Shown here: positions 7,596 to 16,170 of the stretch, one piece after another | Position numbering within the stretch: the first letter of the stretch is position 1 | Layout: each line of letters starts with the position of its first letter | Source: an uncultured Bacteroidales bacterium | Lineage (GTDB): Bacteria; Bacteroidota; Bacteroidia; Bacteroidales; Bacteroidaceae | Direction of reading: 5' to 3' | Assembly (NCBI GenBank): GCA_902801475.1 | Contig: CADCIO010000012.1 | Coordinates: 1 to 64,000, forward strand | DNA length: 64,000 bases | Notes under the pieces: generated by a model | The model's database searches: none | Told to the model about the DNA's origin: nothing | Seen by the model: only the letters and a program-made list of their open reading frames with translations | Position numbers and translations under genes: made by a program

Positions 7596-8081
7596 ATGGA
7601 CACGGAGGAAAGGGTTCGGAAAGGTGTAGCTTACTTCAAGGAGGGCTATAATTGTGCGCAGTCTGTGGTGATGGCATTTGCTGACTACTACGGGTTGGAC
7701 GAGGCTTTTGCGGCTCATATATCGGGTTCCTTTGGTGGGGGCATCGGCAGGATGCGTGAGACCTGCGGAACGGCATGTGGCATGTTCATGTTGGCAGGTC
7801 TGGAGGTGAAGGGTGACTATCCTGACCAGGAACTGAAGAAGAAGAATTATGAGGTGGTGCAGCGACTGGCCGCAGACTTCAAGGCACAGACGGGTTCCAT
7901 CATCTGCAAGGAACTCTTAGGGCTGAATAAGCAACGGGCTGATGGCACCATTCCTGAAATCAGAATCGTTGCCACTCCTGAGCCCCGAACGGATGAATAT
8001 TATAAGAAACGTCCGTGTGTGAGGATGGTGGAAACTGCCATCCGCATCTACTGCAATTATTTAGAAGAGACCAATAAGTAG
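7596..8081 (+). CDS. C_GCAxxG_C_C family protein (putative redox protein)
   Basis: 161 aa, cytosolic. It belongs to the C-GCAxxG-C-C family, named for conserved cysteines. Here they include YNCAQS near residue 20, RETCGTACGMF near 50-58, SIICKELLG in the middle and KRPCVRM near the C-terminus. The family's biochemistry is not settled; the spaced cysteines suggest a metal or redox centre. It is co-directional with rmlB and separated from it only by heptad repeats, so the two may share a transcript, but no functional link is evident. Confidence 0.85.
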   Translation: MDTEERVRKGVAYFKEGYNCAQSVVMAFADYYGLDEAFAAHISGSFGGGIGRMRETCGTACGMFMLAGLEVKGDYPDQELKKKNYEVVQRLAADFKAQTGSIICKELLGLNKQRADGTIPEIRIVATPEPRTDEYYKKRPCVRMVETAIRIYCNYLEETNK

Positions 8082-8109
8082 GGTTTGACACATAATAATA
8101 AGAAAGAAA

Positions 8110-8141
8110 TTTGGTCAAAATGAAAAGAAAACGTAACTTTG
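8110..8141 (+). promoter_or_regulatory. Bacteroidota-type promoter of korAB
   Basis: TTTG (8110-8113), a 20-bp spacer and TAACTTTG (8134-8141). The 5' leader to ATG 8240 would be about 90 nt. Confidence 0.75.
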
Positions 8142-8239
8142 CAGTCGCAAATTGATAGCAAATCGAATGGAACGCTATCAAAAGCACGAAAATATTGTTT
8201 ATTTAGGTAATAAAAAAGAAACATAACTATCATAGGCTT

Positions 8240-10090
8240 ATGGCAGAAAAATTGGAAGTAAAGGAACTGGCCGAAGTGGCGGTTCGTTTCTCAGGTGATT
8301 CTGGCGACGGAATGCAGTTGGCCGGAAACATCTTCTCCACAGTGTCAGCCACTGTGGGTAACAGTATCAGTACTTTCCCAGACTATCCAGCCGACATCCG
8401 TGCCCCCCAAGGTTCGCTGACAGGTGTGAGCGGCTTCCAGGTACATATCGGTGCTGATATGGTTTATACACCAGGTGACAAGTGTGATGTGCTCGTGGCC
8501 ATGAACGCTGCTGCGCTCAAGACCCAGTACAAGTACGCCAAGCCAGGTGCTGCCATCATCATCGATACAGACTCTTTTGGTCCTGCAGACCTGAAGAAGG
8601 CTGCTTTTGCCACTGAGGATTACCTTGGTGAGATGGGCATTGATCCAGACCGTGTCATTGCTTGCCCCATCACCCAGATGGTGAAGGACTGCTTGGCAGA
8701 TTCTGGCATGGATGTGAAGGCTATGCTCAAATGCCGTAATATGTTTGCCCTCGGACTGGTCTGCTGGCTCTTCGACCGCGACCTGAACATTGCGTTCAAT
8801 TTCCTCAAGGACAAGTTCGCCAAGAAACCTGGCATTGCTGAGGCCAATATCAAGGTGATTCAGGCAGGTTATGACTACGGACACAACACTCACTCCAGCG
8901 TTGCCAATGTTTATCGCATTGAGACGAAAAACAAGGTGCCTGGACGCTATATGGACATCACAGGTAACAAGGCTACAGCCTATGGTTTCATTGCTGCTGC
9001 TGAGAAGGCAGGCTTGAAGCTCTACCTTGGTTCTTATCCTATCACTCCAGCTACAGACGTGCTGCATGAACTCTCCAAGCACAAGTCATTGGGTGTTACC
9101 ACAGTTCAGTGTGAGGACGAGATTGCAGGTTGTGCATCAGCTGTAGGTGCTTCCTTCGCTGGTGCTCTGGGTGTCACTTCCACTTCTGGTCCTGGCATCT
9201 GCCTGAAGAGTGAGGCGATGAACTTGGCTGTCATCATGGAGTTGCCATTGGTGGTGCTTGATGTACAGCGTGGTGGTCCTGCTACTGGTCTTCCCACGAA
9301 GTCAGAACAGACAGACCTGTTGCAAGCCCTCTTCGGACGTAATGGTGAAAGTCCAATGCCTGTCATTGCTGCCACCTCACCTACAGACTGTTTTGATGCA
9401 GCATACGCAGCTTCTAAGATGGCACTGGAACACATGACTCCTGTCATCCTCATGACTGATGCTTATGTGGCAAATGGTTCAGCAGCCTTCAAACTCCCTA
9501 ACCTCGCTGACTATCCAGCCATCAATCCTCCATACGTTCCTGAGGAACTGAAGGGTTCTTGGGCACCTTACCTCCGCAATCCAGAGACAGGTGTACGTTA
9601 TTGGGCAGTGCCTGGACGTGAAGGTTTCCAGCACATCCTCGGTGGTTTGGAGAAGGACAACAAGACTGGTGCCATCTCCACAGACCCAGAAAACCACAAC
9701 CTGATGACTCAACTCCGTCAGGAGAAAATCAACAAGATTCAGGTTCCTGACCTCGAAGTGTTGGGTGACAAAGATGATGCCGACCTCCTCATCGTTGGTT
9801 TTGGTGGAACTTACGGACACCTCCACGCTGCGATGGACGAACTTCGTGCCCAAGGCAAGAAGGTGGCACTGGCTCACTTCAAGTACATCAACCCACTGCC
9901 AAAGAATGCAGCAGAGGTGTTGAAGAAGTACCCCAAAGTGGTGGTGGCAGAACAGAACATGGGTCAACTCGCAGGTTGGCTCCGCATGAAGGTCGATAAC
10001 TTCGTACCAGAGCAGTTCAACCAGGTGAAGGGTCAACCCTTCGTGGTGGCAGAACTCGTAGAGGCTTTCAAGGCTTTAATTAAGAATTAA
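8240..10090 (+). CDS. korA: 2-oxoacid:acceptor oxidoreductase, alpha subunit (gamma-alpha fusion)
   Basis: 616 aa. The N-terminal gamma domain (VRFSGDSGDGMQLAGN, residues about 10-190) is fused to the alpha domain, which starts near residue 245 and carries YPITPATDVL. With KorB it forms the thiamine-diphosphate enzyme that oxidatively decarboxylates 2-oxoacids (2-oxoglutarate is the usual assignment) to acyl-CoA while reducing ferredoxin. The arrangement and length are typical for Bacteroidota. The last codons (LIKN) and the stop TAA 10088-10090 lie inside the left 33-bp inverted repeat of the inserted cassette, so that repeat may have replaced or extended the original C-terminus. Confidence 0.93.
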   Translation: MAEKLEVKELAEVAVRFSGDSGDGMQLAGNIFSTVSATVGNSISTFPDYPADIRAPQGSLTGVSGFQVHIGADMVYTPGDKCDVLVAMNAAALKTQYKYAKPGAAIIIDTDSFGPADLKKAAFATEDYLGEMGIDPDRVIACPITQMVKDCLADSGMDVKAMLKCRNMFALGLVCWLFDRDLNIAFNFLKDKFAKKPGIAEANIKVIQAGYDYGHNTHSSVANVYRIETKNKVPGRYMDITGNKATAYGFIAAAEKAGLKLYLGSYPITPATDVLHELSKHKSLGVTTVQCEDEIAGCASAVGASFAGALGVTSTSGPGICLKSEAMNLAVIMELPLVVLDVQRGGPATGLPTKSEQTDLLQALFGRNGESPMPVIAATSPTDCFDAAYAASKMALEHMTPVILMTDAYVANGSAAFKLPNLADYPAINPPYVPEELKGSWAPYLRNPETGVRYWAVPGREGFQHILGGLEKDNKTGAISTDPENHNLMTQLRQEKINKIQVPDLEVLGDKDDADLLIVGFGGTYGHLHAAMDELRAQGKKVALAHFKYINPLPKNAAEVLKKYPKVVVAEQNMGQLAGWLRMKVDNFVPEQFNQVKGQPFVVAELVEAFKALIKN

Positions 10091-10501
10091 GAGTTAAGAA
10101 TTAAGATTTTGTATATGACAGGAATCGATAACATAATATACGACAAATCTTATTCTTTTGCTCTTAGGATTATTAAAGCATACAAATATTTAATAGAGAC
10201 AAAAAAGGATTTTATTCTTGCGAAGCAGATGCTACGAAGTGGTACATCTATAGGTGCAATGGTAAGAGAAGCGAAATTTGCACAAAGTCGTGCTGATTTC
10301 ATTAATAAAATGTCAATTGGATTAAAAGAGGCAAATGAAACTCTCTATTGGCTTGAGCTTCTTCATGATGCAGATTATATTGATGACGCATCGTTTGAAT
10401 CCATTCATCATGATGGAGAAGAAATCACTTCAATACTAGCTTCTATAGTAAAAACTTCCAAGGGAATAAATCTTAATTCTTAACTCGTAATTCTTAATTA
10501 A
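10076..10501. mobile_element. Inverted-repeat cassette carrying a four-helix-bundle gene
   Basis: A 33-bp repeat at 10076-10108 matches the reverse complement of 10469-10501 at 32 of 33 positions. The unit between them is AT-rich, unlike the kor genes, and contains one gene (10115-10483). Each arm is built from heptads (AATTAAG type). The arms would pair in the korA-korB mRNA to form a long stem enclosing the gene, like the intervening sequences in some 23S rRNA genes that carry related four-helix proteins. No target-site duplication was recognised. Calling it mobile is an inference. Confidence 0.6.
10115..10483 (+). CDS. Four-helix-bundle protein (23S rRNA intervening-sequence protein family)
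   Basis: 122 aa from ATG 10115 (MTGIDNIIYDKSYSFALRI); a TTG two codons upstream is a less likely start. The pattern LAKQMLRSGTSIGAMVREA, then KMSIGLKEANETLYWLELL, is the signature of the four-helix-bundle/S23 family found in rRNA intervening sequences and, as the Avd relative, in diversity-generating retroelements. The fold is basic and binds nucleic acid in characterised relatives. No reverse transcriptase or variable repeat lies nearby. It interrupts the korA-korB pair and, with its flanking inverted repeats, looks like a recent insertion that leaves both kor frames intact. Confidence 0.85.
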   Translation: MTGIDNIIYDKSYSFALRIIKAYKYLIETKKDFILAKQMLRSGTSIGAMVREAKFAQSRADFINKMSIGLKEANETLYWLELLHDADYIDDASFESIHHDGEEITSILASIVKTSKGINLNS

Positions 10502-10505
10502 AAAA

Positions 10506-11507
10506 ATGTATACAGCTCAAGATTATAAGAAGGGACAGCCAAGATGGTGTCCTGGATGTGGTGACCACTTTTTCCTTGCCTCGCTTCACAAGGCGATGGC
10601 AGAGATTGGTGTGGAACCTTGGAACACAGCCGTGATTTCAGGTATCGGTTGTTCTTCACGTCTGCCTCACTATATGGCAACGTATGGTATGAACACCATT
10701 CATGGACGTGCTGCCGCTATTGCAACAGGTTGTAAGGTGGCTAACCCAGATTTGACCGTATGGCAGGTTAGTGGTGATGGTGATGGACTCGCCATTGGTG
10801 GTAACCACTTCATCCATGCCAACCGTCGTAACATCAACCTCAACATGATCCTGCTCAACAACCGTATCTATGGTTTGACAAAGGGTCAGTACTCACCTAC
10901 TTCTCCACGTGGATTTGTATCCAAGTCCAGTCCTTATGGAACAGTGGAAGATCCTTTCCGTCCTGCAGAACTCTGTTTTGGTGCTCGCGGCCACTTCTTT
11001 GCCCGTGCAGTGGCAACTGATGCTCCTGGTACAGTAGAAATCCTCAAGGCAGCCTACAACCACAAGGGAGCTGCTGTGTGTGAGATTCTTCAGAACTGTG
11101 TCATCTTCAACAATGGAACCTATGACGCTGTCTATAGCAAGGAAGGACGTGCCAAGAACGCCATCTATGTACAGCATGGAAAGCCCCTCATCTTTGGTGA
11201 GAACAATGAGTTTGGTCTCATGCAGGAAGGCTTTGGCTTGAAGGTGGTGAAGATTGGTGAGAACGGTATCACAGAAAAGGACATCCTTGTACATGATGCG
11301 CACTGTGAGGACAACACCCTCCAGCTCAAACTGGCACTCATGGGCAATGGTGATGGTTTCCCAGTAGCACTGGGTGTCATTCGTGATGTGGATGCTCCAA
11401 CCTACGATGACTGTGTCACTGCTCAGATAGAGGAAGTGAAAGCTCAGAAGAAGTATCACAACTTCGCTGAACTCCTCGAAACTAATGATATCTGGGAAGT
11501 GAAATAA
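10506..11507 (+). CDS. korB: 2-oxoacid:acceptor oxidoreductase, beta subunit
   Basis: 333 aa, the thiamine-diphosphate-binding subunit of the KorAB enzyme. RWCPGCGD (Cys15 and Cys18) is at the N-terminus, the ThDP/Mg motif GDGDGLAIGGNH is near residues 82-93, and NNRIYGLTKGQ follows. The beta subunit itself carries the short cysteine set; no separate ferredoxin-like delta subunit is in this window. It begins only 5 nt after the right arm of the cassette at 10469-10501. Expression therefore probably depends on read-through or processing of the korA transcript. A GC-rich terminator follows at 11529. Confidence 0.93.
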   Translation: MYTAQDYKKGQPRWCPGCGDHFFLASLHKAMAEIGVEPWNTAVISGIGCSSRLPHYMATYGMNTIHGRAAAIATGCKVANPDLTVWQVSGDGDGLAIGGNHFIHANRRNINLNMILLNNRIYGLTKGQYSPTSPRGFVSKSSPYGTVEDPFRPAELCFGARGHFFARAVATDAPGTVEILKAAYNHKGAAVCEILQNCVIFNNGTYDAVYSKEGRAKNAIYVQHGKPLIFGENNEFGLMQEGFGLKVVKIGENGITEKDILVHDAHCEDNTLQLKLALMGNGDGFPVALGVIRDVDAPTYDDCVTAQIEEVKAQKKYHNFAELLETNDIWEVK

Positions 11508-11528
11508 GATTCTTCACATCAACAATAA

Positions 11529-11560
11529 AAGCCCCGCTGCGATTGCAACGGGGCTTATTC
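11529..11560. terminator. Bidirectional terminator between korB and the GH31 gene
   Basis: AAGCCCCGCTGC (11529-11540) pairs with GCAACGGGGCTT (11545-11556) with one mismatch, loop GATT. A-rich sequence on one side and T-rich on the other allow use in both directions between the convergent genes. Confidence 0.8.
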
Positions 11561-11572
11561 TTTTTAAGGGAG

Positions 11573-14074
11573 TTACAGTTTCACACTCACTTTCTTTCCA
11601 TTATACTCCACTTCCTGTTTCTTGCCATCCTTGATGACCACAAAGGTTCTGGTGGCAGGCATACCTTCGTAAGCACCCTTGCGCTTATCAATAGTCAGGC
11701 TCTGGGCGGCATCGTTCCAAGTGAAGGCGATACGGCTGCATTTGCCTTGTTCGTAGTCGTTGGTATGACCATCATCTTCATAAAGGATGAAGGCGGCATC
11801 AGCGCCAGGATAGATGTGCAGTTCGATAGGTGCATCGGCTTTGTCAGCGGCATATTGCTTGTCTGCACCAAGTGGCAGGATGCTTCCACCCTTCACGTAC
11901 ACAGGAATATTGGTACGATTGACTGATGCATCGATGGTCTGTCCACCTGCATAGTACTTGCCTGTGCGGAAGTCATACCATCCGGCCTTGTTGACAGGGA
12001 GATAGGTGCGCCAAGTGGTCACGCCCGCTTCTGTGATAGGATTGACGAGCAGCGTCTTGCCAAACATATACTCATGCTTCTGTGCCAAAGCCTCTGCATC
12101 GTTGGGGAAATCGAAGATGAGTGGACGCATAAGCGTGCTACCTTCGAAAGCGACAGCAGCGGCATTGCTGTAGATGTAAGGAAGGAGACGATAGCGGTCT
12201 TTCAGTGCACCGGCAATGATGCCCTGAGCCTCGCTTCCATAGTTCCAAGGCTCTGTGTTGCTCATGTAACCATGCACACGCATCAGAGGCAGATAGACAG
12301 AAGTTTCAATCCAGCGCAGCATACGTTCGATGTAGGCTTGATCCTGATATTGATTACCGGGACGGAAGAAGCCACCTGCATCATACGTCCACCAAGGGAT
12401 ACCCGCAGCCTGCATACCCAAACCTGCTGAGATCTGACGACGGAACGTCTCCCAATCATTGCCGACATCGCCCGACCACATAGCTGAGCCATAACGCTGA
12501 ATGCCAGGGAAACCACAACGGGTGAGAATCATCGGACGCTTTTCTGGGTCATCCTTTCTCAAACCCTCATACACGGTCTTGTTCACCAACAATGGATAGA
12601 CATTGCGGAACAGTTCGCCAGGATATTTACCATCCACCACACGACGTCCCACCAAATCATCATTCTCTGGCTCTGTAGCATCCTGCCACCATGCATCGAT
12701 GCCCAGTGGCACCAGACGCTTGCTGAAGTTGCTCCAATAGGCATTGGCTGCAGCAGGGTTGAAGAAGTCAATCCAATCGGTGCCAGGAATATAAAAACCC
12801 TCACGAAGCAGCTGCTTGCCCACTTCTGAGTTCTTGTCAATCTTAGACCACACCGACACCATCAGTCGCATGTTCATGGCATGCAGTTCATCTGTCAGTT
12901 GCTTAGGATTAGGATAGTTTGCCTCATCAAAGCGCATGGCATTCCAACCATACTTGCCCCAATACTGCCAGTCCTGCACAATCACATCGGCAGGCAAGTT
13001 CTCGCTACGGAAGCGCTTGGCAGTGTTGATGATTTCGTCCTGAGAGTGGAAACGCTCACGGCAATGAATATAACCCAATGCCCACTGAGGCATCAAAGGT
13101 GAGTCACCCGTCAGTTTGCGATAAGAAGCGATGATGTCGTCAGCATTGCCCACAAACACCGTGTAATCGACCGCCTGCGCCACTGGCGAACGGAACACTG
13201 TCTCGTTCTTCACTTTGCCATAATACACGACAGGCTTGTCACCATTGGAGAGTTCTGCTGACAAGGTGTGAGACCCCTGAGAGAGATGAACAATAGTGGA
13301 AGCCGTTGGAGGCAACCATGTGTTCTGCAACTCGATGACAGTCTTACCGTCAATGACGAGGTTGTGACGACGAGCCATCTTCTGCCCCACATCGAGCAAG
13401 AGCGAATAGTCACCTGCTTCAGCCACATTGATGGTCGCTGCAAACTGGTTGCTTCTTCTCACCTCCTGTTTGCCACCTTCAGTGGAAGTCACATTCACCA
13501 CTTCTGTGCTGCCTACACCGCCACCCTTCGTCATCTCCACCTTCGAATCCATAGGATTGAAATCAGTGAGTCCGTAGTTGTTCCACAAGATGCCATAGCC
13601 ACGGCTCGACAGCATCATGGGGATAGCGATTTGAGTGTTCACCTGTGTGAGTCTTCTGGAGAGACCACGCACATTAGTGTAGCCATCTTGGAACTGTCCC
13701 AGACCATAGAGGAACTCACCTTCTGGTGAAGCAAATGCCAAACGAGCCTCGTATGTCTGCAAGCCAGCCACAGTATTGCTTTTCAATTGATGTTCTGTGG
13801 CTGTGAAAACTACCTTACCGCTCTTGTCCAGCACTTCCACCTGCTGCTTGGCAGCATCCACACGTACGGAAATATCATTGCTTTTCACTTCCTCATTCTT
13901 CACATAGAGCCAGTCGGGCAATTCCTCTTGCGCCTTGTTCTCCACATATTGGATACGCACAGCATTGGTTGCCAGTTTCTTGACTACTAATTTACCCTTT
14001 CCAAACGAATACTCTGTTGCGAGAGCACATTGACAGCAGATAACTGCCAAGCACATAAATAATATCTTTTTCAT
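11573..14074 (-). CDS. Glycoside hydrolase family 31 (alpha-xylosidase/alpha-glucosidase type)
   Basis: 833 aa from ATG 14074, where a signal peptide (KKILFMCLAVICCQCALA) begins; the open frame extends upstream into the GH97 gene but without family similarity. An N-terminal beta-sandwich is interrupted by a PA14/CBM-like insert (about 185-295). The catalytic barrel has the nucleophile motif WWQDATEPE (Asp465) and probable acid/base Asp536 in MWSGDVGND, and a C-terminal DUF5110-type sandwich follows. The inserted module and motif resemble Bacteroides xyloglucan-locus alpha-xylosidases, but substrate cannot be fixed from sequence. It follows the GH97 gene by 37 nt, probably one operon, and acts in the periplasm or at the surface. 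Confidence 0.9.
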   Translation of the reverse strand: MKKILFMCLAVICCQCALATEYSFGKGKLVVKKLATNAVRIQYVENKAQEELPDWLYVKNEEVKSNDISVRVDAAKQQVEVLDKSGKVVFTATEHQLKSNTVAGLQTYEARLAFASPEGEFLYGLGQFQDGYTNVRGLSRRLTQVNTQIAIPMMLSSRGYGILWNNYGLTDFNPMDSKVEMTKGGGVGSTEVVNVTSTEGGKQEVRRSNQFAATINVAEAGDYSLLLDVGQKMARRHNLVIDGKTVIELQNTWLPPTASTIVHLSQGSHTLSAELSNGDKPVVYYGKVKNETVFRSPVAQAVDYTVFVGNADDIIASYRKLTGDSPLMPQWALGYIHCRERFHSQDEIINTAKRFRSENLPADVIVQDWQYWGKYGWNAMRFDEANYPNPKQLTDELHAMNMRLMVSVWSKIDKNSEVGKQLLREGFYIPGTDWIDFFNPAAANAYWSNFSKRLVPLGIDAWWQDATEPENDDLVGRRVVDGKYPGELFRNVYPLLVNKTVYEGLRKDDPEKRPMILTRCGFPGIQRYGSAMWSGDVGNDWETFRRQISAGLGMQAAGIPWWTYDAGGFFRPGNQYQDQAYIERMLRWIETSVYLPLMRVHGYMSNTEPWNYGSEAQGIIAGALKDRYRLLPYIYSNAAAVAFEGSTLMRPLIFDFPNDAEALAQKHEYMFGKTLLVNPITEAGVTTWRTYLPVNKAGWYDFRTGKYYAGGQTIDASVNRTNIPVYVKGGSILPLGADKQYAADKADAPIELHIYPGADAAFILYEDDGHTNDYEQGKCSRIAFTWNDAAQSLTIDKRKGAYEGMPATRTFVVIKDGKKQEVEYNGKKVSVKL

Positions 14075-14111
14075 TTTTTTAGAACTATGAATTAAGCGAA
14101 TTAAACGAATT

Positions 14112-15998
14112 TTATTTGTTGAATTTAATGACATATAGGAAACCACCACGGGGTTGGCAAGCAACGCTGGTGGGGAGACTGCTAAGCGTGCTGATGTTCC
14201 AAGGAGCGGCACTGTTGCCACTGTCGGCAAACGAGAGGATGTTGCATTTAGCCGTCTTGATGAAGCTGGTGTTGAGGGCGATGGTACGAGGTTCGTCTGA
14301 ACCATTGATGCCCGCCACATACCAAGTGTTGCCCTTGCGACGTGCGATGACAGCATACTCGCCTGGAGCACCAGTCACCAGACGTGTATCGTCCCATGCA
14401 GCAGGGAGTTCGCTAAGGAAATCCTGCACCTCCTGGGGCTGAGCCAAGAAACTCTCGGGACGGTCTGCCAGATGCTGCAAACCAGACTCAAAGAGCACGG
14501 TCAATGCCAGTTCGTGGGCATGAGACGTGATGTGCGGATGCTGAGAGTCGGAAAAAGCGCAAGGCGTGTAATCCATCGGACCAATCACATTACGTGTGAA
14601 GGGCAATGTAGCATTATGGGCAGCAGCCTTTTTGGTGAAGGTGGGCACGTTATTGTACCACTCTGCACCATAAACACCTTCTGTAGAAAGCAGGTTGGGA
14701 TAAGTACGTTGCCAACCGCGTGGTATGGGCGCACCATGAAAGTTGATCAAGAGATGATGACGAGCCGCACATTCGAGCAAGTCAATGCAGTAGTCCATAT
14801 TCATTTGGTTGTCGCCTGAGAAGAAGTCAATCTTCACACCAGCCACACCAATCTCCTCACACCAAGCAAACTCCTTCTCACGGTCTTCAGGCTTGTTCAA
14901 ACGATACTTCGGACCTGGAGCACCATTCACCCATCCAACGGATGAGTTGTACCAGATCAGTGGTTTCACGCCTTTCGCCTTGGCATAGTTGACAGCATCC
15001 ACCACAGACTTACCATCCTTCATCTCATCCCATTCAGCGTCAATCAGTACATAAGGAAGATGCAGGGTAGCAGCAAAATCCACATACATCTTGATGATGT
15101 TATAGTCGTTGGAACCATGATTGTAAGCCCAATACACCCATGACACCACGCCTGGCTGAATCCAATCGGTGTCATCCAGTTGGCAAGGCTCCGACACATC
15201 CGTGACCAGCGTTGATTCGACCACATCTGCCAACGAACCAATTATGGCAATGCGCCAAGGAGTGTGCCAGTCACCATCGAGTGCCACCTCGTTTTGGTCA
15301 GGGCACACACGATATTCCTCTGGCTTACCATCGTTAAAGAGGGATGCTGCACTCTGGCGACGCTCGATGTTCGCCTCAGTGAGCAAAACATACATCTCCC
15401 CTGCAGGCTGAATCAGCACAGGGAAGCCCCAACGGGTGTTGAAGGTATTCATGACTTGAGAACCGCCAAAGCCACCCAATGTCTTCACTTGACCCGTCGT
15501 CGTCAGTGGGAAGAAACCCTCATAGCCGTCGCTCCACTGCTGTATCCAGCGGCGCGTACCATCTGGAATGGTATAAACGGTTTGTTCCCCCTTCAGTTGA
15601 TCTCCCTTCAAGCCTGAGAGCTCATAGCGGAATGCCACACCATCGTTATAAAGACGGAACACCAACTGTACAGGCTTGCCGTTCTGGTCGGCATACTCAC
15701 AGACATACTCATTCGCCACATTGGTGGGGTGCAGACGCTTACCTTCCTTCATCTGGTAGTCAGCCTTCACCTTTCCACGCTTCACCATACGCTGGAAAGT
15801 GAGACCTTCACCCACTGTCGAAGTGGTGATGCCTACCTGCGAGATGTTCAATACTTGCTGCCCATTGCAGCTGATTACATAACCATTGCCCTGCTGTTGC
15901 AAGGACAATTTACCATTAGGCGACACAGCACGTACAGGCTTTGCCATTGCCGCAGCCGTACATACCAACAGGAATATCGCCAAAACTAATTTTTTCAT
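14112..15998 (-). CDS. Glycoside hydrolase family 97 (retaining-type, alpha-galactosidase-like)
   Basis: 628 aa from ATG 15998 with signal peptide KKLVLAIFLLVCTAAAMA. An earlier possible start at 16031 falls inside the -7 element (16036-16029) and is rejected. The N-terminal beta-super-sandwich (SPNGKLSLQQ) precedes a TIM barrel. GVAGVKIDFF places Asp391 where retaining GH97 members such as BtGH97b have their nucleophile; inverting SusB-type enzymes lack it and use Glu residues. This favours a retaining alpha-galactosidase-like activity. It sits between the large secreted protein and GH31, and the set probably degrades a plant or host glycan. Confidence 0.9.
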   Translation of the reverse strand: MKKLVLAIFLLVCTAAAMAKPVRAVSPNGKLSLQQQGNGYVISCNGQQVLNISQVGITTSTVGEGLTFQRMVKRGKVKADYQMKEGKRLHPTNVANEYVCEYADQNGKPVQLVFRLYNDGVAFRYELSGLKGDQLKGEQTVYTIPDGTRRWIQQWSDGYEGFFPLTTTGQVKTLGGFGGSQVMNTFNTRWGFPVLIQPAGEMYVLLTEANIERRQSAASLFNDGKPEEYRVCPDQNEVALDGDWHTPWRIAIIGSLADVVESTLVTDVSEPCQLDDTDWIQPGVVSWVYWAYNHGSNDYNIIKMYVDFAATLHLPYVLIDAEWDEMKDGKSVVDAVNYAKAKGVKPLIWYNSSVGWVNGAPGPKYRLNKPEDREKEFAWCEEIGVAGVKIDFFSGDNQMNMDYCIDLLECAARHHLLINFHGAPIPRGWQRTYPNLLSTEGVYGAEWYNNVPTFTKKAAAHNATLPFTRNVIGPMDYTPCAFSDSQHPHITSHAHELALTVLFESGLQHLADRPESFLAQPQEVQDFLSELPAAWDDTRLVTGAPGEYAVIARRKGNTWYVAGINGSDEPRTIALNTSFIKTAKCNILSFADSGNSAAPWNISTLSSLPTSVACQPRGGFLYVIKFNK

Positions 15999-16028
15999 TT
16001 GAAACATGTTATCTATAGGTTTGTCTTG

Positions 16029-16036
16029 CAAATTTA
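16029..16036 (-). promoter_or_regulatory. Candidate -7 element for the GH97-GH31 operon
   Basis: TAAATTTG on the minus strand fits TAnnTTTG and lies 31 nt before ATG 15998. No convincing TTTG -33 box is seen 19-20 bp upstream, which could indicate activator dependence. Confidence 0.45.
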
Positions 16037-16074
16037 AGCATAATAAATGAGAAGGGAAAATAATTGTTCAAAAA

Positions 16075-16117
16075 AGTGCAAAAAACAAAGGGACGTGTCT
16101 CTGCGACACATCCCTTC
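16075..16117 (-). terminator. Terminator after the large secreted-protein gene
   Basis: AAGGGACGTGTC (16088-16099) pairs with GACACATCCCTT (16105-16116) with one mismatch. On the minus strand the hairpin is followed by TTTGTTTTTT. It separates the 1120-aa gene from the GH97-GH31 pair. Confidence 0.75.
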
Positions 16118-16170
16118 GTCCTTGTTAAAGAATTTTTACTTTACCAAATTTATTTAACCAAAAACTTATA

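Noticed and set aside
10109-10114. TTG start for the four-helix-bundle gene
   Set aside because: It adds two residues only; ATG 10115 is the more likely start and leaves the left repeat outside the gene.
10109-10483. Diversity-generating retroelement
   Set aside because: The four-helix protein is Avd-like, but there is no reverse transcriptase, template repeat or variable gene nearby.
14089-14111. Further stop-codon repeat between GH97 and GH31
   Set aside because: The AATTCG-type repeats there have a 9-nt period, which keeps one frame, so they do not belong to the heptad group.
14075-14371. 99-codon extension of the GH31 frame into the GH97 gene
   Set aside because: The added sequence is a shadow of GH97 coding sequence; the signal peptide begins at ATG 14074.
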